Position numbers and translations under genes: made by a program. The notes below the pieces were generated by a model. It searched no databases. It saw nothing but the letters and a program-made list of their open reading frames with translations, and was not told the DNA's origin. From Bryopsis sp. KO-2023 (Eukaryota > Chlorophyta > Ulvophyceae > Bryopsidales > Bryopsidaceae): DNA of 64,000 nucleotides. The DNA is taken from assembly GCA_030272585.1 (NCBI GenBank), contig BSYQ01000006.1, forward strand, positions 3,001,001 to 3,065,000, given 5' to 3'. Below, piece by piece: positions 35,702 to 46,720 of this stretch (positions are counted from its first letter, which is position 1; each line of letters begins with the position of its first letter).

Positions 35702-36934
35702 ATGCTGGTTTTTTTAGCACCCACATCCAGCCGGCGAATCACGCAGAAGGCCCGGTTAGCATGGTTGACGTCTTTTCGAAATGACATGGCTGAGTGCTTC
35801 ATCTGCAACGATGCATGTTACAACGTAGACAGGCCTCTGAGCACGGAAGAATGTGCACTCCACAACGATGCAGTTCACAACGTAATCAGGCCTCTAAGCA
35901 CGGAAGAATGTGCACTCCACAACGATGCATGTAACAACGTAATCAGGCCTCTGAGCACGGAAGAATGTGCACTCCACAACGATGCATGCTACAACGTAGA
36001 CAGGCCTCTGAGCACGGAAGAATGTGCACTCCACAACGATGCAGTTCACAACGTAATCAGGCCTCTGAGCACGGAAGAATGTGCACTCCACAACGATGCA
36101 TGTAGCAACGGAGACAGGCCTCTGAGCACGGAAGAATGTGCACTCCACAACGATGCATGCTACAACGGAGACAGGCCTCTGAGCACGGAAGAATGTGCAC
36201 TCCACAACGATGCATGCTACAACGTAGACAGGCCTCTGAGCACGGAAGAATGTGCACTCCACAACGATGCAGTTCACAACGTAATCAGGCCTCTGAGCAC
36301 GGAAGAATGTGCACTCCACAACGATGCAGTTCACAACGTAATCAGGCCTCTGAGCACGGAAGAATGTGCACTCCACAACGATGCATGTTACAACGTAATC
36401 AGGCCTCTGAGCACGGAAGAATGTGCACTCCACAACGATGCAGTTCACAACGTAATCAGGCCTCTGAGCACGGAAGAATGTGCACTCCACAACGATGCAT
36501 GTTACGTAGACAGGCCTCTGAGCACGGAAGAATGTGCACTCCACAACGATGCATGTTACAACGTAATCAGGCCTCTGAGCACGGAAGAATGTGCACTCCA
36601 CAACGATGCATGTTACGTAGACAGGCCTCTGAGCACGGAAGAATGTGCACTCCACAACGATGCATGTTACAACGTAGACAGGCCTCTGAGCACGGAAGAA
36701 TGTGCACTCCACAACGATGCATGTTACAACGTAGACAGGCCTTTGAGCACGGAAGAATGTGCACTCCACAACGATGCATGTTGCAACGTAATCAGGCCTC
36801 TGAGCACGGAAGAATGTGCACTCCACAACGATGCATGTTACAACGCGGACAGGCCTTTTCACGATGATTTGTCAGCACTTTGCAACGTTGATTATAACAA
36901 CGATGAAAGGCTTTATCACACTGTTGGTTGCTGA
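35702..36934 (+). CDS. Hypothetical ORF made of a 19-residue tandem repeat
   Basis: An open frame from the ATG at 35702 (MLVFLAPTSS) to TGA at 36934, about 410 aa. After a short unique leader (WLTSFRNDMAECFICND), it is almost wholly the 19-aa unit RPLSTEECALHNDACYNVD, repeated 18 times with exchanges at ACYN/AVHN and NVD/NVI/NGD. Each unit has one or two Cys. It ends LSALCNVDYNNDERLYHTVGC. No stop codon interrupts it, and the only length changes are two 3-nt losses. Because the unit is a multiple of 3, other frames on both strands are also open, so openness alone does not prove coding. No signal peptide. Function unknown; it may simply be a minisatellite. Confidence 0.35.
   Translation: MLVFLAPTSSRRITQKARLAWLTSFRNDMAECFICNDACYNVDRPLSTEECALHNDAVHNVIRPLSTEECALHNDACNNVIRPLSTEECALHNDACYNVDRPLSTEECALHNDAVHNVIRPLSTEECALHNDACSNGDRPLSTEECALHNDACYNGDRPLSTEECALHNDACYNVDRPLSTEECALHNDAVHNVIRPLSTEECALHNDAVHNVIRPLSTEECALHNDACYNVIRPLSTEECALHNDAVHNVIRPLSTEECALHNDACYVDRPLSTEECALHNDACYNVIRPLSTEECALHNDACYVDRPLSTEECALHNDACYNVDRPLSTEECALHNDACYNVDRPLSTEECALHNDACCNVIRPLSTEECALHNDACYNADRPFHDDLSALCNVDYNNDERLYHTVGC
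35810..36860. repeat. 57-bp minisatellite, 18 copies
   Basis: The spacing of the marker gcacggaagaatgtgcactc is 57 bp from copy to copy (35841, 35898, 35955, 36012 and so on), with two 54-bp copies near 36500-36620. Copies differ by only a few bases, so expansion is recent. A partial inverted copy (catcgttgtggagtgcacat) lies just upstream at about 35674-35693. Confidence 0.93.
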
Positions 36935-37130
36935 TTTTGCAACGTCGATTGTTACAACGGGGAGAGGCTTTGTCACACTGTTGGTTGTGCACTTTGCAAC
37001 GTTGGTTGTTACAACGGGGAAAGGCTTTGTCACACTGTTGGTTTTGCACTTTGCAACGTTGATTATAACAACGATGAAAGGCTTTGTCACACTGTTGGTT
37101 TTGGGTTTTGCAACGTTCTTTACAAAACAT
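36878..37130. repeat. Second, diverged 57-bp array
   Basis: Four and a bit units beginning tttgcaacgttgattataac and containing ggctttgtcacactgttggt, at a spacing of 57 bp. It abuts the first array and shares its length and the caacg-tg...acaacg layout, so both probably descend from one ancestral unit. Confidence 0.85.
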
Positions 37131-37280
37131 CATATCAATAAAACATCATATTGCTAGCAGACTAAAAATGAAATAAGGGTCACTCCCTGCCATCCCAACT
37201 CACAAATGAAAACATGAAAAGACGAAATATCGAACTGCATGTTAATTCTGGATTAACAGATAAGAATCTCCTCCAGCTCT

Positions 37281-38350
37281 CTACTGGAGGCAGAAGCACT
37301 GGTTTTTCTTCCCATCTTGAAAAGACCTTTTTGTATTCTTCTCATAACTGTAGTCATTATTTCTGATCCATGGACCATTCTTGCAACCGTCTTTTGAATA
37401 GTTACAGAGCCTCCTCTTGAAGCTTCTCGCACAGCAAGAAGCACCAACACCACGGCAAGCCTCCAACTGCTTCACTCCACCACAAGCATTTCCAACGACA
37501 GTGGTTGCACCTTCTGTCACTGATGAAGAATCCCCCGCACAAAAGCTTTCAGCTGCAACTGTGCCCTCCTTTGTGTATGCAGAAGCAGTTGTGGATGCGA
37601 ACGTGACAAATTGGTCTGAAACGGTCGACTCCACTGGCTCCTCCCCACCAATTACAATAACCAAGACCCCAGCTGATTTTGCTGCCGAAATGGCCATATC
37701 GGTCAACAAGTCAGGCATATACACCTGGGGAAATGATAAAGAAAGAAAAACCTGAAATAAATTTAAAAATGAACACGGAAGAGTGTAATAGTTTTAATTA
37801 GTTTTACTTTTAGTTTTAATTTAACAAGTGTGGTGGAACCAGACCAAACCTGTTACAGTGGCAAGCGCTACAAAACCATAAAGAAAGGATAGTCTCAATA
37901 GAACATCGCAGTTCAGGATAACCCCCACAATTTCAAATAACATCTGCTTCTTGCGACTTTTCAAATGCCTGCAAAAATCAAAGGCATTGGTTAATGATCT
38001 TCCATGCATACACATCAAGGGATCTATCATATGAAGGACAGAACAGAGTGCCTAGTTGTCGTACTGGTTTCTCTGGAGTTTCCTCTGGTTGCTGAACTGG
38101 AGCCTCAGGCTTCTCTTCTGGAACCTCAGCAGGCTTCTCCAGATTCTTAACTGGAGCTGGTTCTGCAGGTTTCTCCACAGGGCTTGCAGGAACAAAAGAA
38201 CCAGTGGCCTTTGCTGGGGCATAGGCTCCAGTTGACTTAGCTTGGGCACCTGACACCTTTGCCTGTGGCCTTGCAGAAACTGGTGCTGGAGGTAAAGGAG
38301 CAGGAGGGGGAGGAGGTGGGGCAGGTTTAGGCTCATCAATTACCACTGTT
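37281..38350 (-). CDS. Hypothetical protein, Pro/Glu-rich region plus Cys-rich C-terminus
   Basis: Three exons fit in phase: about 38350-38012, 37968-37857 and 37724-37281 (stop at 37281). The first encodes EPKPAPPPPPPAPLPPAP, then alternating KPAEPAPV and KPEAPVQQPEETPEKP, and ends SYDRSLDV. The second is short and hydrophobic at its end (LLRLSFLYGFVALAT). The third begins VYMPDLLTDMAISAAKSAG, with a hydrophobic VLVIVIGGEE, and ends with a Cys- and Lys-rich tail (CCARSFKRRLCNYSKDGCK). The 5' exon or exons were not found, so the start is open. I do not recognise a family. A membrane-associated protein with a disordered linker is possible. Confidence 0.45.
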
Positions 38351-40448
38351 GTACCACTCGGGAATTACAGCATCCCGGAGTAGGTGCTGGCCCTGTGGCT
38401 TCGGATCATGTCTCCGGTGCTGATGTGGATTCTCTCTATCTATCCCTCATCGGTGGAATCCGGCTGACCATGCGTTACAGGTGGAATTGAAAGAGTTTTT
38501 CGCTTCCGTCAGTTTTTTCACTTCTCCCCTAGATGCACCTGGTCACAGTCACCGCTGTTTGAAAGGCACTTTTGCCACTTTCAAAACTTTACATTTTTTT
38601 TTTTTCCGATTTCCTACAGCTCATAGAAAGAAGAAGAGGTAGTGCTTTGAGCGCTAGACAACCGATAGGTTTATTATGAGTCATATTTTTCTGTATCCAC
38701 ACCTTGGCTTCTTTACTTCGTTCTCCTCGGCACCCAAACTGCCTTCGGCCTGGCCTGTCTTGTCAGATTCTTCCTACAGCTGGCATCGAAGGTCCACCTA
38801 CTACAAATGCACAGCAATTTCCCCATTAGTTTAACAAACTTAAATCAAATCTTTGCCATTCCTACTCTGCTTTCTCTTTTTACTTTCTTTTTGAGAAAAA
38901 GCACACTGAAGTCATGTCCTTTCCCTGGAAGAGTTTTTTCAATTCTTTTTCTCAGAAACACCCTGATTGATAATATCATACTTCTGTGCAGCAAGTGGGT
39001 TTCAAAAATTGATGTGCAGATACCTCACAACACCAGGGAGGCTAAACATAGCATCTTGATGCCTGCAGGCCATTAATTGGAAGTCAGACCTCCAGGGGGG
39101 AAGCCGATCTCTGGCAGACATCCGGCTAATCCTACCTCTGTCTTGTACCCGGCTGCGAAGGGGATCGATAACGCAAACTCCAGCAGGAGCCAATTATTGT
39201 CGTGGCCGACACGTATCTCCCTATGCTGCTGGCCCAAAGGCCACAGAGCTATGATGCGACGAATCTACACACAAAAATCCCCTGAGAATTAGAAACTGAC
39301 CCCAGCAGCTGAAGAAATACTGGGAGGGACATTGCTGTTGGCTTCAAGAAAAATGCCAGTTTCAGACATGCGACCTGAAGATGTGAACGACAAACCAGCG
39401 ATGGGGGTTGGAAATTATGGGCAGCAAGATTTGCAACACGTTGGAATACCTGGACATAGCCGACATACATAAACAGGGAATTGAGCAGCATTCTTCCCAC
39501 CAAGTGCAAAGGATTTTCTGTGACCAAGAACGTTATCATCCTTGTACAGACTGACTGATGATGGAGTTGACAATTTCACTCACGTAGTTGACTTGGGATG
39601 TCCGGACAGGCGAGGGTCACAATCCAGCATACATGTGGGAAATCACTCGAACGCATGGTTCTGAAGTTTCGTGAACTGCATCCAGACCCTGCCACATCCT
39701 CATAGGGAATTACTATTCTGACGCCCCTTCCCCCCCCCCCCCCCCAAAAAAAAAGAAGGGATAGAGAAAGAGCAGCCCTGCCAACTGGTACCTTCACAAC
39801 AGAATCTTCGCACTTGTAGATGCACACCGTTTGTCGGGGGTTGGCGTTCTTGAGGACGACTTCCTGTTGCCTTTATGATTTTCCACGGTCCATTTCCTAT
39901 CCATTACCAACCCCGTTTTTCCAGCCTACAGTCCATCGTAATTTCACAAGCACCAGACCTGACCTTGAAAGAAAAAATCCAAAAACCTCACCCCACAAAA
40001 AAACCCAACCAGCAGCCCTGTTTCTTGCCTATTCAGAGGGGAGTTCGAGAACAGAACTGGTGTACTGAAAAAAAAAACATATAACAAAATTAAACAATAG
40101 ATCACTCCCACCAGCCACCTCCCACCCAACACCGGTTCCAGGTTGCGACCTCTGTGGTGGTTCGCATGGTGTTCTGTGAGGTGGGCAAGCCGGAGGACAT
40201 ACGCACCAGAGGTTGTGAACCATCTCCTTTGGTTCCAGCGGGACCCACTTTTTTCGGCAGCAGATCTTGGAGCCAAAACGTTCGTTCACCTACGAAACCA
40301 CCATTGGCGCGAGGGGCCCCCAAATCATAAGCCGTCCGAGAACAACCCTTCCAACGCTCAGGCTCAAACCAGAAAGAAGCGTCGATGGTCCACGGAAGCT
40401 CACAGCTTTTTCCCTTGAGGCGACCGCAAAAGCACGCCGGCAAAGAAC
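38351..40448. other. Region with several isolated minus-strand exons
   Basis: Apart from the DoxX/SURF4-like exons listed separately, two intervals look like exons by splice sites and residue use but could not be linked. One is 39863-39792 (EVVLKNANPRQTVCIYKCED, flanked by caacag and gtacca). The other is 38773-38681, a possible last exon (EESDKTGQAEGSLGAEENEV then KKPRCGYRKI, stop at 38681). The frame from 40467 downward begins MSIRRCRSLPACFCGRLKGK and stays open for 120 codons. A poly-C run lies at 39730-39746. Confidence 0.4.
39074..39539 (-). CDS. DoxX/SURF4-like membrane protein fragment
   Basis: Two exons join in phase 0. Exon 39539-39450 reads MITFLVTENPLHLVGRMLLN then SLFMYVGYVQ, with donor gtattc. 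The next exon starts at 39264 after gtgtgtag: IRRIIALWPLGQQHREIRVG then DNNWLLLEFALSIPFAAGYK. The GR-hydrophobic start and the FAxGxK end of a membrane helix resemble the SURF4/DoxX fold, small four-helix membrane proteins. Either the second exon ends at the donor after 39136 (gtagga) with more exons downstream, or it reads on to TAA at 39074. The acidic exon at 38773-38681 may be its C-terminus. Family assignment rests on a short stretch and is tentative. Confidence 0.42.
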
Positions 40449-40540
40449 GACATCGTCGAATCGACATTGTAAGATCAAGGTCAATATTTCACTTAAACGA
40501 AAGATTAAAATTGTTCTTACAATGTCGATTCGACGATGTC
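40449..40540. repeat. Perfect 25-bp inverted repeat
   Basis: gacatcgtcgaatcgacattgtaag minus its last letters is easiest to check by position: 40449-40473 is the exact reverse complement of 40516-40540, with a 42-bp AT-rich spacer. It could be the ends of a tiny foldback element or a large hairpin. No target-site duplication was recognised. Confidence 0.85.
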
Positions 40541-40658
40541 ACTCCGTTTACCTAATTCTGGAGACACTAAGTTTTCACATGGTTGAGTGGTTCATTTGCA
40601 ACGATGTCGTTTACAGCGACGACAGACCACTCTGCAACGTTAATTACAAATCCCCCAG

Positions 40659-40883
40659 CTCAGTTGCCCCCCAAAACAGCCAGAAAAAAAACAACAAGAC
40701 AAATCAAAGTCCACACCCATCATCCCCAAACTCAGTTGCCCCCCAAAACAGCCAGAAAAAAACAACAAGACAAATCAAAGTCCACACCCATCATCCCCAA
40801 ACTCAGTTGCCCCCCAAAACAGCCAGAAAAAAACAACAAGACAAATCAAAGTCCACACCCATCATCCCCAAACTCAGTTGCCT
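40659..40883. repeat. Tandem repeat, about 71 bp, three copies
   Basis: ctcagttgccccccaaaaca starts at 40659, 40731 and 40802, with a truncated fourth at 40873. The first copy carries one extra A in an A-run. It lies just beyond the 3' end of the minus-strand pseudogene. Confidence 0.92.
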
Positions 40884-40884
40884 T

Positions 40885-42650
40885 CTACTTTTTTTTGGTT
40901 TTCTTGGATTTCTTTCTCCCCCCCGACTCCGCCGTTGTCATTCCCTCCTCCGCCGTTGCACCGGAAGGTGCCGACGTTGTGTCTTCTTCAGCCTCCCCCC
41001 CCTTCCTTTTCCTTCCCTTCCTCTTCTTCCTCCGCCTCTCAGCTGAGTCCCTGGTGGAAGCGCTTCTGGTGGGCGTCTCAGAAGGCACCCCCCCTCCTCC
41101 GCCGTTGCACCTGGGGCCGTCGCCGTTGTGAGTGCTTCGCCCACCGCTGGAGGCAGCACCTCCGACCCCCTCTGGCCCTCCGCCGGCGTGTCGCTCACCT
41201 CCACGAGGTCGCGCTCCGTGTCGAACCCTTCGTCGACATTCTTCCAGGAAGAATCTGCAACACAACGTTATACAAGTTCAGCACAAGGTACACAAAACAA
41301 AAAACAACACGACTGCAACGAAATCCAAGACAGCTGCAAGGTTACCTCGCTGTGCCGCGAGTCGGGTGGAACGGCGGGCGGAGAAGGGGGTCCTCAGTGC
41401 GTCGGGGACGCGCACACCACGGGGGAGGTTCTTGGACTTCTTCGGGCTCTTCCCACGACGGGCCAAGTGGAGACCACGGCGGGGTGTGGTGGGCGACTTC
41501 TGCTTCCCGACGTCTCGGTCGTCATCGCGGTCGTCACCGGCGTCAGCGACGGGGGGGGAGTCGGAAGACTCCGAGCCGACGTCCGGGGGGGTCTCGGCGC
41601 CCTCGTCGTCGAGCTTCGTGGATGTGGTGACGTAGACGTCGCCATGCTCCGCGAAGCGCGCCTCTTGGAGGCGAACCGTCGTCAGAGATAGGACTTTACG
41701 GTTACGGTCACCGTAACCGGACCGTAACCACCGTAACCGGACCGTAACCGGAGTACAATTTTCGTCAGAAAATCGTACTTTTACGGCCGTAACCGTAGCA
41801 CCGTACCACTCCGTACCGCTCCGTACCGGACCGTAACGACCGTAACGGCCGTAACAACCGTAAACCGTAGAAAGTGACCCCCGCAGGGTCCCGCGATTCC
41901 AAAGGAACCCAGGGGGATTCGAACCCGCGACCCTACTGACTGCAGCCTAACGCTTTACCACTGAACCACGCTACTTCACGGTGATTTAGGGCCTACCGTA
42001 GTTATACCGTACCTGTTCCGTACCGTAAAAACAACATATTACTCCGGTTACGGTACGGAGTTACGGCCGTAGTACGGTGACCGTAACCCGACCGTAACCG
42101 GACCGGACCGGAGTCGGACCAAAAATTTGGCCCAAGTCCTATCTCTGACCGTCGTCACCCACTCGGCGTCCTCCGTGAAAAGTTCACGGTTGTCGTTGAG
42201 TGGGTGACGAAGGTTCGACTCCACGAAGTTCCCCGTGTGGGCCTTGGTGAAGCGTACCCGGCTCTCGTCAGCGATTCTAAACACAACAATAACATGGTTA
42301 GAAAAATCAACATGGTTGAACCAGAGAAACACAACGACACTCAACAACTTAACATGGTTAAAACAGAGAAACACAACGACACTCAACAACTTAACATGGT
42401 TAAAACAGAGAAACACAACGACACTTAACAACTTAACATGGTTAAACCAGAGAAACACAACGACACCCAACGAAATACCAACGCAAACACCATACCTCTT
42501 TGAAACATAACCTCGTATCACCTTCAGTGATAGCTTGAAGGTTTGAGCTCCGTCGACAATTGCCCCCCTGTTGCTCCTCTGGAGCATGAGTCTCTTCTCC
42601 ACGAGACTCATAAACTCCCGCATTCGCTTCGCGCCGTCCGCGTTCGTGAC
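40885..42650 (-). pseudogene. Unknown gene, interrupted by a MITE and a G-run frameshift
   Basis: Read on the minus strand. The first exon recognised (42650 to about 42493) reads AKRMREFMSLVEKRLMLQRS, then SLKVIRGYVSKR, and ends at a gtatgg donor. The intron (tandem-repeated) ends at gtttag. The second exon begins RIADESRVRFTKAHTGNFVE and is cut by the MITE at 42147-41683. Beyond the MITE it continues LQEARFAEHGDVYV in frame once one duplication copy is discounted. It goes on through basic (SPKKSKNLPRGVRVPDALR) to a gtaacc donor near 41345. The last exon starts near 41260 (DSSWKNVDEGFDTERDLVEV). At a 7-G run near 41090 the frame slips by one, after which the frame ends GRKKSKKTKKK. No family recognised; the charged tail suggests a nuclear protein. 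The 5' end abuts a foldback element. Confidence 0.6.
41683..42147 (-). mobile_element. hAT-type MITE, copy A (465 bp)
   Basis: Ends CAGAGATAGGACTT and its reverse complement; flanked by the 8-bp target duplication accgtcgt (41675-41682 and 42148-42155), the hAT hallmark. The body is full of ccgtaa/ttacgg subterminal motifs and has a central tRNA-like segment (B box ggattcgaacc on the plus strand at 41925-41935). It is nearly identical, in inverted orientation, to copy B at 52828-53292, and its first ~100 bp match the 5.5-kb hAT element. Confidence 0.95.
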
Positions 42651-43750
42651 CAGACCTGGGCGCCAACCCGTTGGACCGGACCGGCAACCACTTTCTGGAC
42701 CGGATTTGACCTTTCTTAGACAGGTCAAATCCGGTCTGGAAAGGTCAAATCCGGTCCAAGAAAGGTCAAATCCGGTCTAGTAAAGGCCACCTTTTCTAGA
42801 CCGGATTTGACCTTTCTGGACCGGATTTGACCTTTCCAGACAGGTTGTCGCCTGTCTAGTACGGTCATACTCGTGTGACCTGTTTTAGACCGGTGTGACC
42901 TGTTTTAGACCGATGTGACGCCCAATATGACCTGTTTTAGACCGACTCCAAGTCGGTCTGGACAGGTGGGCTGCCTGTCCAGACCGACTTGGAGCCTGTC
43001 TAGAACAGGTCACACAATTAAGCACTTTTTAATGTGTTAATCGACTGAGAACTGATTCAATTAATTAAAGAACGAAGTATTATTTATTATTTGCATTTTT
43101 AATGCATGAATGACGTGAGCCAAGCCCACCAGCCACCGACTAGAGGGAGTCGGTCGACTCAAGGAGGATTCGAACCCGGGTTGGCTAAGCCCGAGTCGAA
43201 GACACTATCACTAGTGGACCCCACCACAGGGACGCTCAAAAGGGGGTCGTTACTTTTAAGTACCCGTTTAATTTTGGAAATTTAAACGGGTACTTAAAAG
43301 TAACGACCCCCTTTTGAGCGTCCCTGTGGTGGGGTCCACTAGCAGAGATAGGACTTGGGCCGATTTTTTGGTCCGGCTCCGGTCCGGTCCGGTTACGGTC
43401 GGGTTACGGTCACCGTACTACGGCCGTAACTCCGTACCGTAACCGGACTTGTTTACTCCGGTTACGGTCCGGCTGATTTACGGTTGGTTACGGTCCTGGT
43501 TACGGTGGTTTTTTATGGTTTACGGTTTTACGGGTTACGGTGTTACGGTCAGAATTTACGGTGGTCCGGTGGGTCAATTACGGTGTTACGGTCAGTCTTT
43601 TACGGTTGTTTTTACGGTCCGTAGTGCACCGTAGTTGCCAAAGTACGGTACGGGATGTACGGAGTCATTACGGGTCACTACGGTTGCTACGGTCACACCT
43701 GATACAGGGAGAAACATCCACAGAGTGGTTGTAAAACCATTTATATTTGT

Positions 43751-44964
43751 TCCCACCCAGCCCAACATCCCACAGAATCCCAACTGTTTATAAACCCACA
43801 GTATCCCAACAGCCCATCAACCCACAGAATCCCAACAGCCCATCAACCCACAGAGTCCCAACAGCCCAAAAACCCACAGAGTCCCAACAGCCCCAAAACC
43901 CACAGAGTCCCAACAGGTCATGAACCCACAGAGTCACAACCATTAACTCACATGATCCCACCCATCAACCCACAGAATCCCAACTGTTTATAAACCCACA
44001 GTATCCCAACAGCCCATCAACCCACATAATCCCAACAGCCCATCAACCCACAGAGTCCCAACAGCCCAAAAACCCACAGAGTCCCAACAGCCCCAAAACC
44101 CACAGAGTCCCAACAGGTCATGAACCCACAGAGTCACAACCATTAACTCACATGATCCCACCCATCAACCCACAGAATCCCAACTGTTTATAAACCCACA
44201 GTATCCCAACAGCCCATCAACCCACATAATCCCAACAGCCCATCAACCCACAGAGTCCCAACAGCCCAAAAACCCACAGAGTCCCAACAGCCCCAAAACC
44301 CACAGAGTCCCAACAGGTCATGAACCCACAGAGTCACAACCATTAACTCACATGATCCCACCCATCAACCCACAGAATCCCAACTGTTTATAAACCCACA
44401 GTATCCCAACAGCCCATCAACCCACATAATCCCAACAGCCCATCAACCCACAGAGTCCCAACAGCCCAAAAACCCACAGAGTCCCAACAGCCCCAAAACC
44501 CACAGAGTCCCAACAGGTCATGAACCCACAGAGTCACAACCATTAACTCACATGATCCCACCCATCAACCCACAGAATCCCAACTGTTTATAAACCCACA
44601 GTATCCCAACAGCCCATCAACCCACATAATCCCAACAGCCCATCAACCCACAGAGTCCCAACAGCCCAAAAACCCACAGAGTCCCAACAGCCCCAAAACC
44701 CACAGAGTCCCAACAGGTCATCAACCCACAGAGTCACAACCATTAACTCACATGATCCCACCCATCAACCCACAGAATCCCAACTGTTTATAAACCCACA
44801 GTATCCCAACAGCCCATCAACCCACATAATCCCAACAGCCCATCAACCCACAGAGTCACAACCATTAACTCACATGATCCCACCCATCAACCCACAGAAT
44901 CCCAACTGTTTATAGACCCACAGTATCCCAACAGCCCATCAACCCACAGAGTCACAACCATTAA
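43751..44964. repeat. 200-bp satellite inside the hAT element
   Basis: The marker caactgtttataaaccc recurs at 43781, 43981, 44181, 44381, 44581 and 44781, exactly 200 bp apart, then at 44903 after a shortened unit. Inside each unit a shorter motif of about 20 bp (cccacagagtcccaacagcc) is itself repeated. Copies are almost identical, so amplification is recent. It lies between the transposase 3' end and the left terminus. Confidence 0.95.
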
Positions 44965-45076
44965 CATCCCATCGGATGATTCATTTTGATTCTATTTTTT
45001 TTTTGGTTTTCCCCCCCCCTTCCCCCCCCTTCCCCCCCCTCCCCCCTTTCCCCATTGAATCACCCCCCCCCTCCAA

Positions 45077-46685
45077 TCAACCCCGCTCTTCACACCAGCC
45101 CGATAAAAGTGAAAGCTCGGTGACGTGATCATCGGATAACCGTGACCTTCTAGAACGCACTATGTGTCCCAGTTTTGAAAACGCACGCTCACTAGCAGCT
45201 GAGCTGCTTGGGACAGCAAGATACCGACGAGCCAACTCACTAACTATCGGAAGTCGACTTTTATTTTCCCGCCACCACACCAAGGGTTCACTACACTTGC
45301 CCATATTCTGTCTCTCACCCAGAAATCTGTCTATTTCATGCAAAGCCAAGGTCCTGTCACCCCCACCACCACCGTCATCGCTGTCATCGCTGCACAAGAC
45401 TGTGCTTATGTTCCCTTTTCTTTTTTTGGTTTGTGTGGCTTGGACGGTGATCTCCCCCTTCTCGATCAGATCACGTGCATGATCCGAAAGCAGTATCCTT
45501 AGGTGCCTCAGCATGGAGGACTTGTGGAAGAGGAGTCTCTCAGGGTAAAACCGGAGTATCCCCTGGGGAGCAGGAAAATCAGCTTGGTTGTCGGGCAGCA
45601 GTTGCAAAAACAGGTACGCTTCTTCGAGGGATCGCCACCGCACTGACACATCCATAAGAGCGCACAACATCCAGGCCAGCCCGAGCTGCGGGTCGCTCCA
45701 TTCCTTCTCCAGCTTGTCCACCATGGCATACACAATTGGCGACAGCGCCTGGATGTTCGGTGGGGGGGATCTCCCCTCCTTCACGGCCTCCACATTTGTT
45801 TTGATCCAGTCTTTCCAAAAACTGTGGATCCTCGCGAACGTCAGGACCACCCTCCCGCTTGTCACTGTTTTCGATGCCTCCAATCTAAAACAAGACATCA
45901 CATTGAATGAATACTTGATAAATAACGGGCTGCAGTTCAGTTTGTTATTCCCTGTTTTTTCTTTTGTCGTTTTGTTCACACTACTTGAAAAATCATACAT
46001 CTTCTCAATAATCAAGTTTTTTGTTTGGTTTTTTTTCTGCAATGTTGTACTTACAGGTGTGTGGCATCCCTCGCAATTTTCAGCAACTCCAACAGGCTCT
46101 CCAGCAGCGTCCACTGCCGTGGTGTTATTTCACGGTGCTCATCCCCCTCCCCATGTTGCTCAGCTAGCAATCGATCGATTGCTGGCCTGAGCCTCACGGC
46201 TCTCTGGAGCATGATGAAGGTGCTGTTCCACCGTGTGCTCACGATCGTGGGGAGTTGCAGCACCCTAGGTTTTCTTGGTGGGGGTGCCGGCTGCGATGAT
46301 GGTGCACCAGACTGTTGCGAAGGGCCACCAGCCTGTTGAGAAGGGCCAACCACTTCCACATCCATGGTCTCTGCCGTGCCCTCTACCTGCAGATCACACA
46401 ACACTTGTCACCTCACAGACATGCATTGAAATCGATTGGAACACAACATGTCAATGATAGTGAAAATTTGTTCGACCGTAAAAAACCGTAAAAAACCGTA
46501 AAAAACCGTAAACACCGTAAAACACCGTAAAAAACCGTAAAAAACCGTAAAAAACCCGTAAAACACCCGTAAAACACCCGAAAAAAACCGTAAAACACCG
46601 TAAAACACCGGAAAAAACCGGAACCGGACCAAAATTTTGGAAAAAAAAATACAACTCAATAATCACCTGTGATGTCAGATCTTCC

Positions 46686-46720
<35 letters not shown>

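Noticed and set aside
35894..36862. 322-codon minus-strand frame and 243-codon second plus frame over the 57-bp array
   Set aside because: A repeat unit that is a multiple of 3 stays open in any frame without a stop in one unit; these are shadows.
35810..37130. CRISPR-like array
   Set aside because: The whole 57-bp unit is repeated with no unique spacers, and the setting is a eukaryotic nuclear genome.
41128..41691. Long plus-strand frames in the GC-rich part
   Set aside because: The minus strand has in-phase splice sites and a charged, protein-like composition; the plus frames are antisense.
43751..44964. CRISPR-like or gene-coding repeat in the 200-bp array
   Set aside because: No spacer pattern and no open frame; it is a satellite inside a hAT element.
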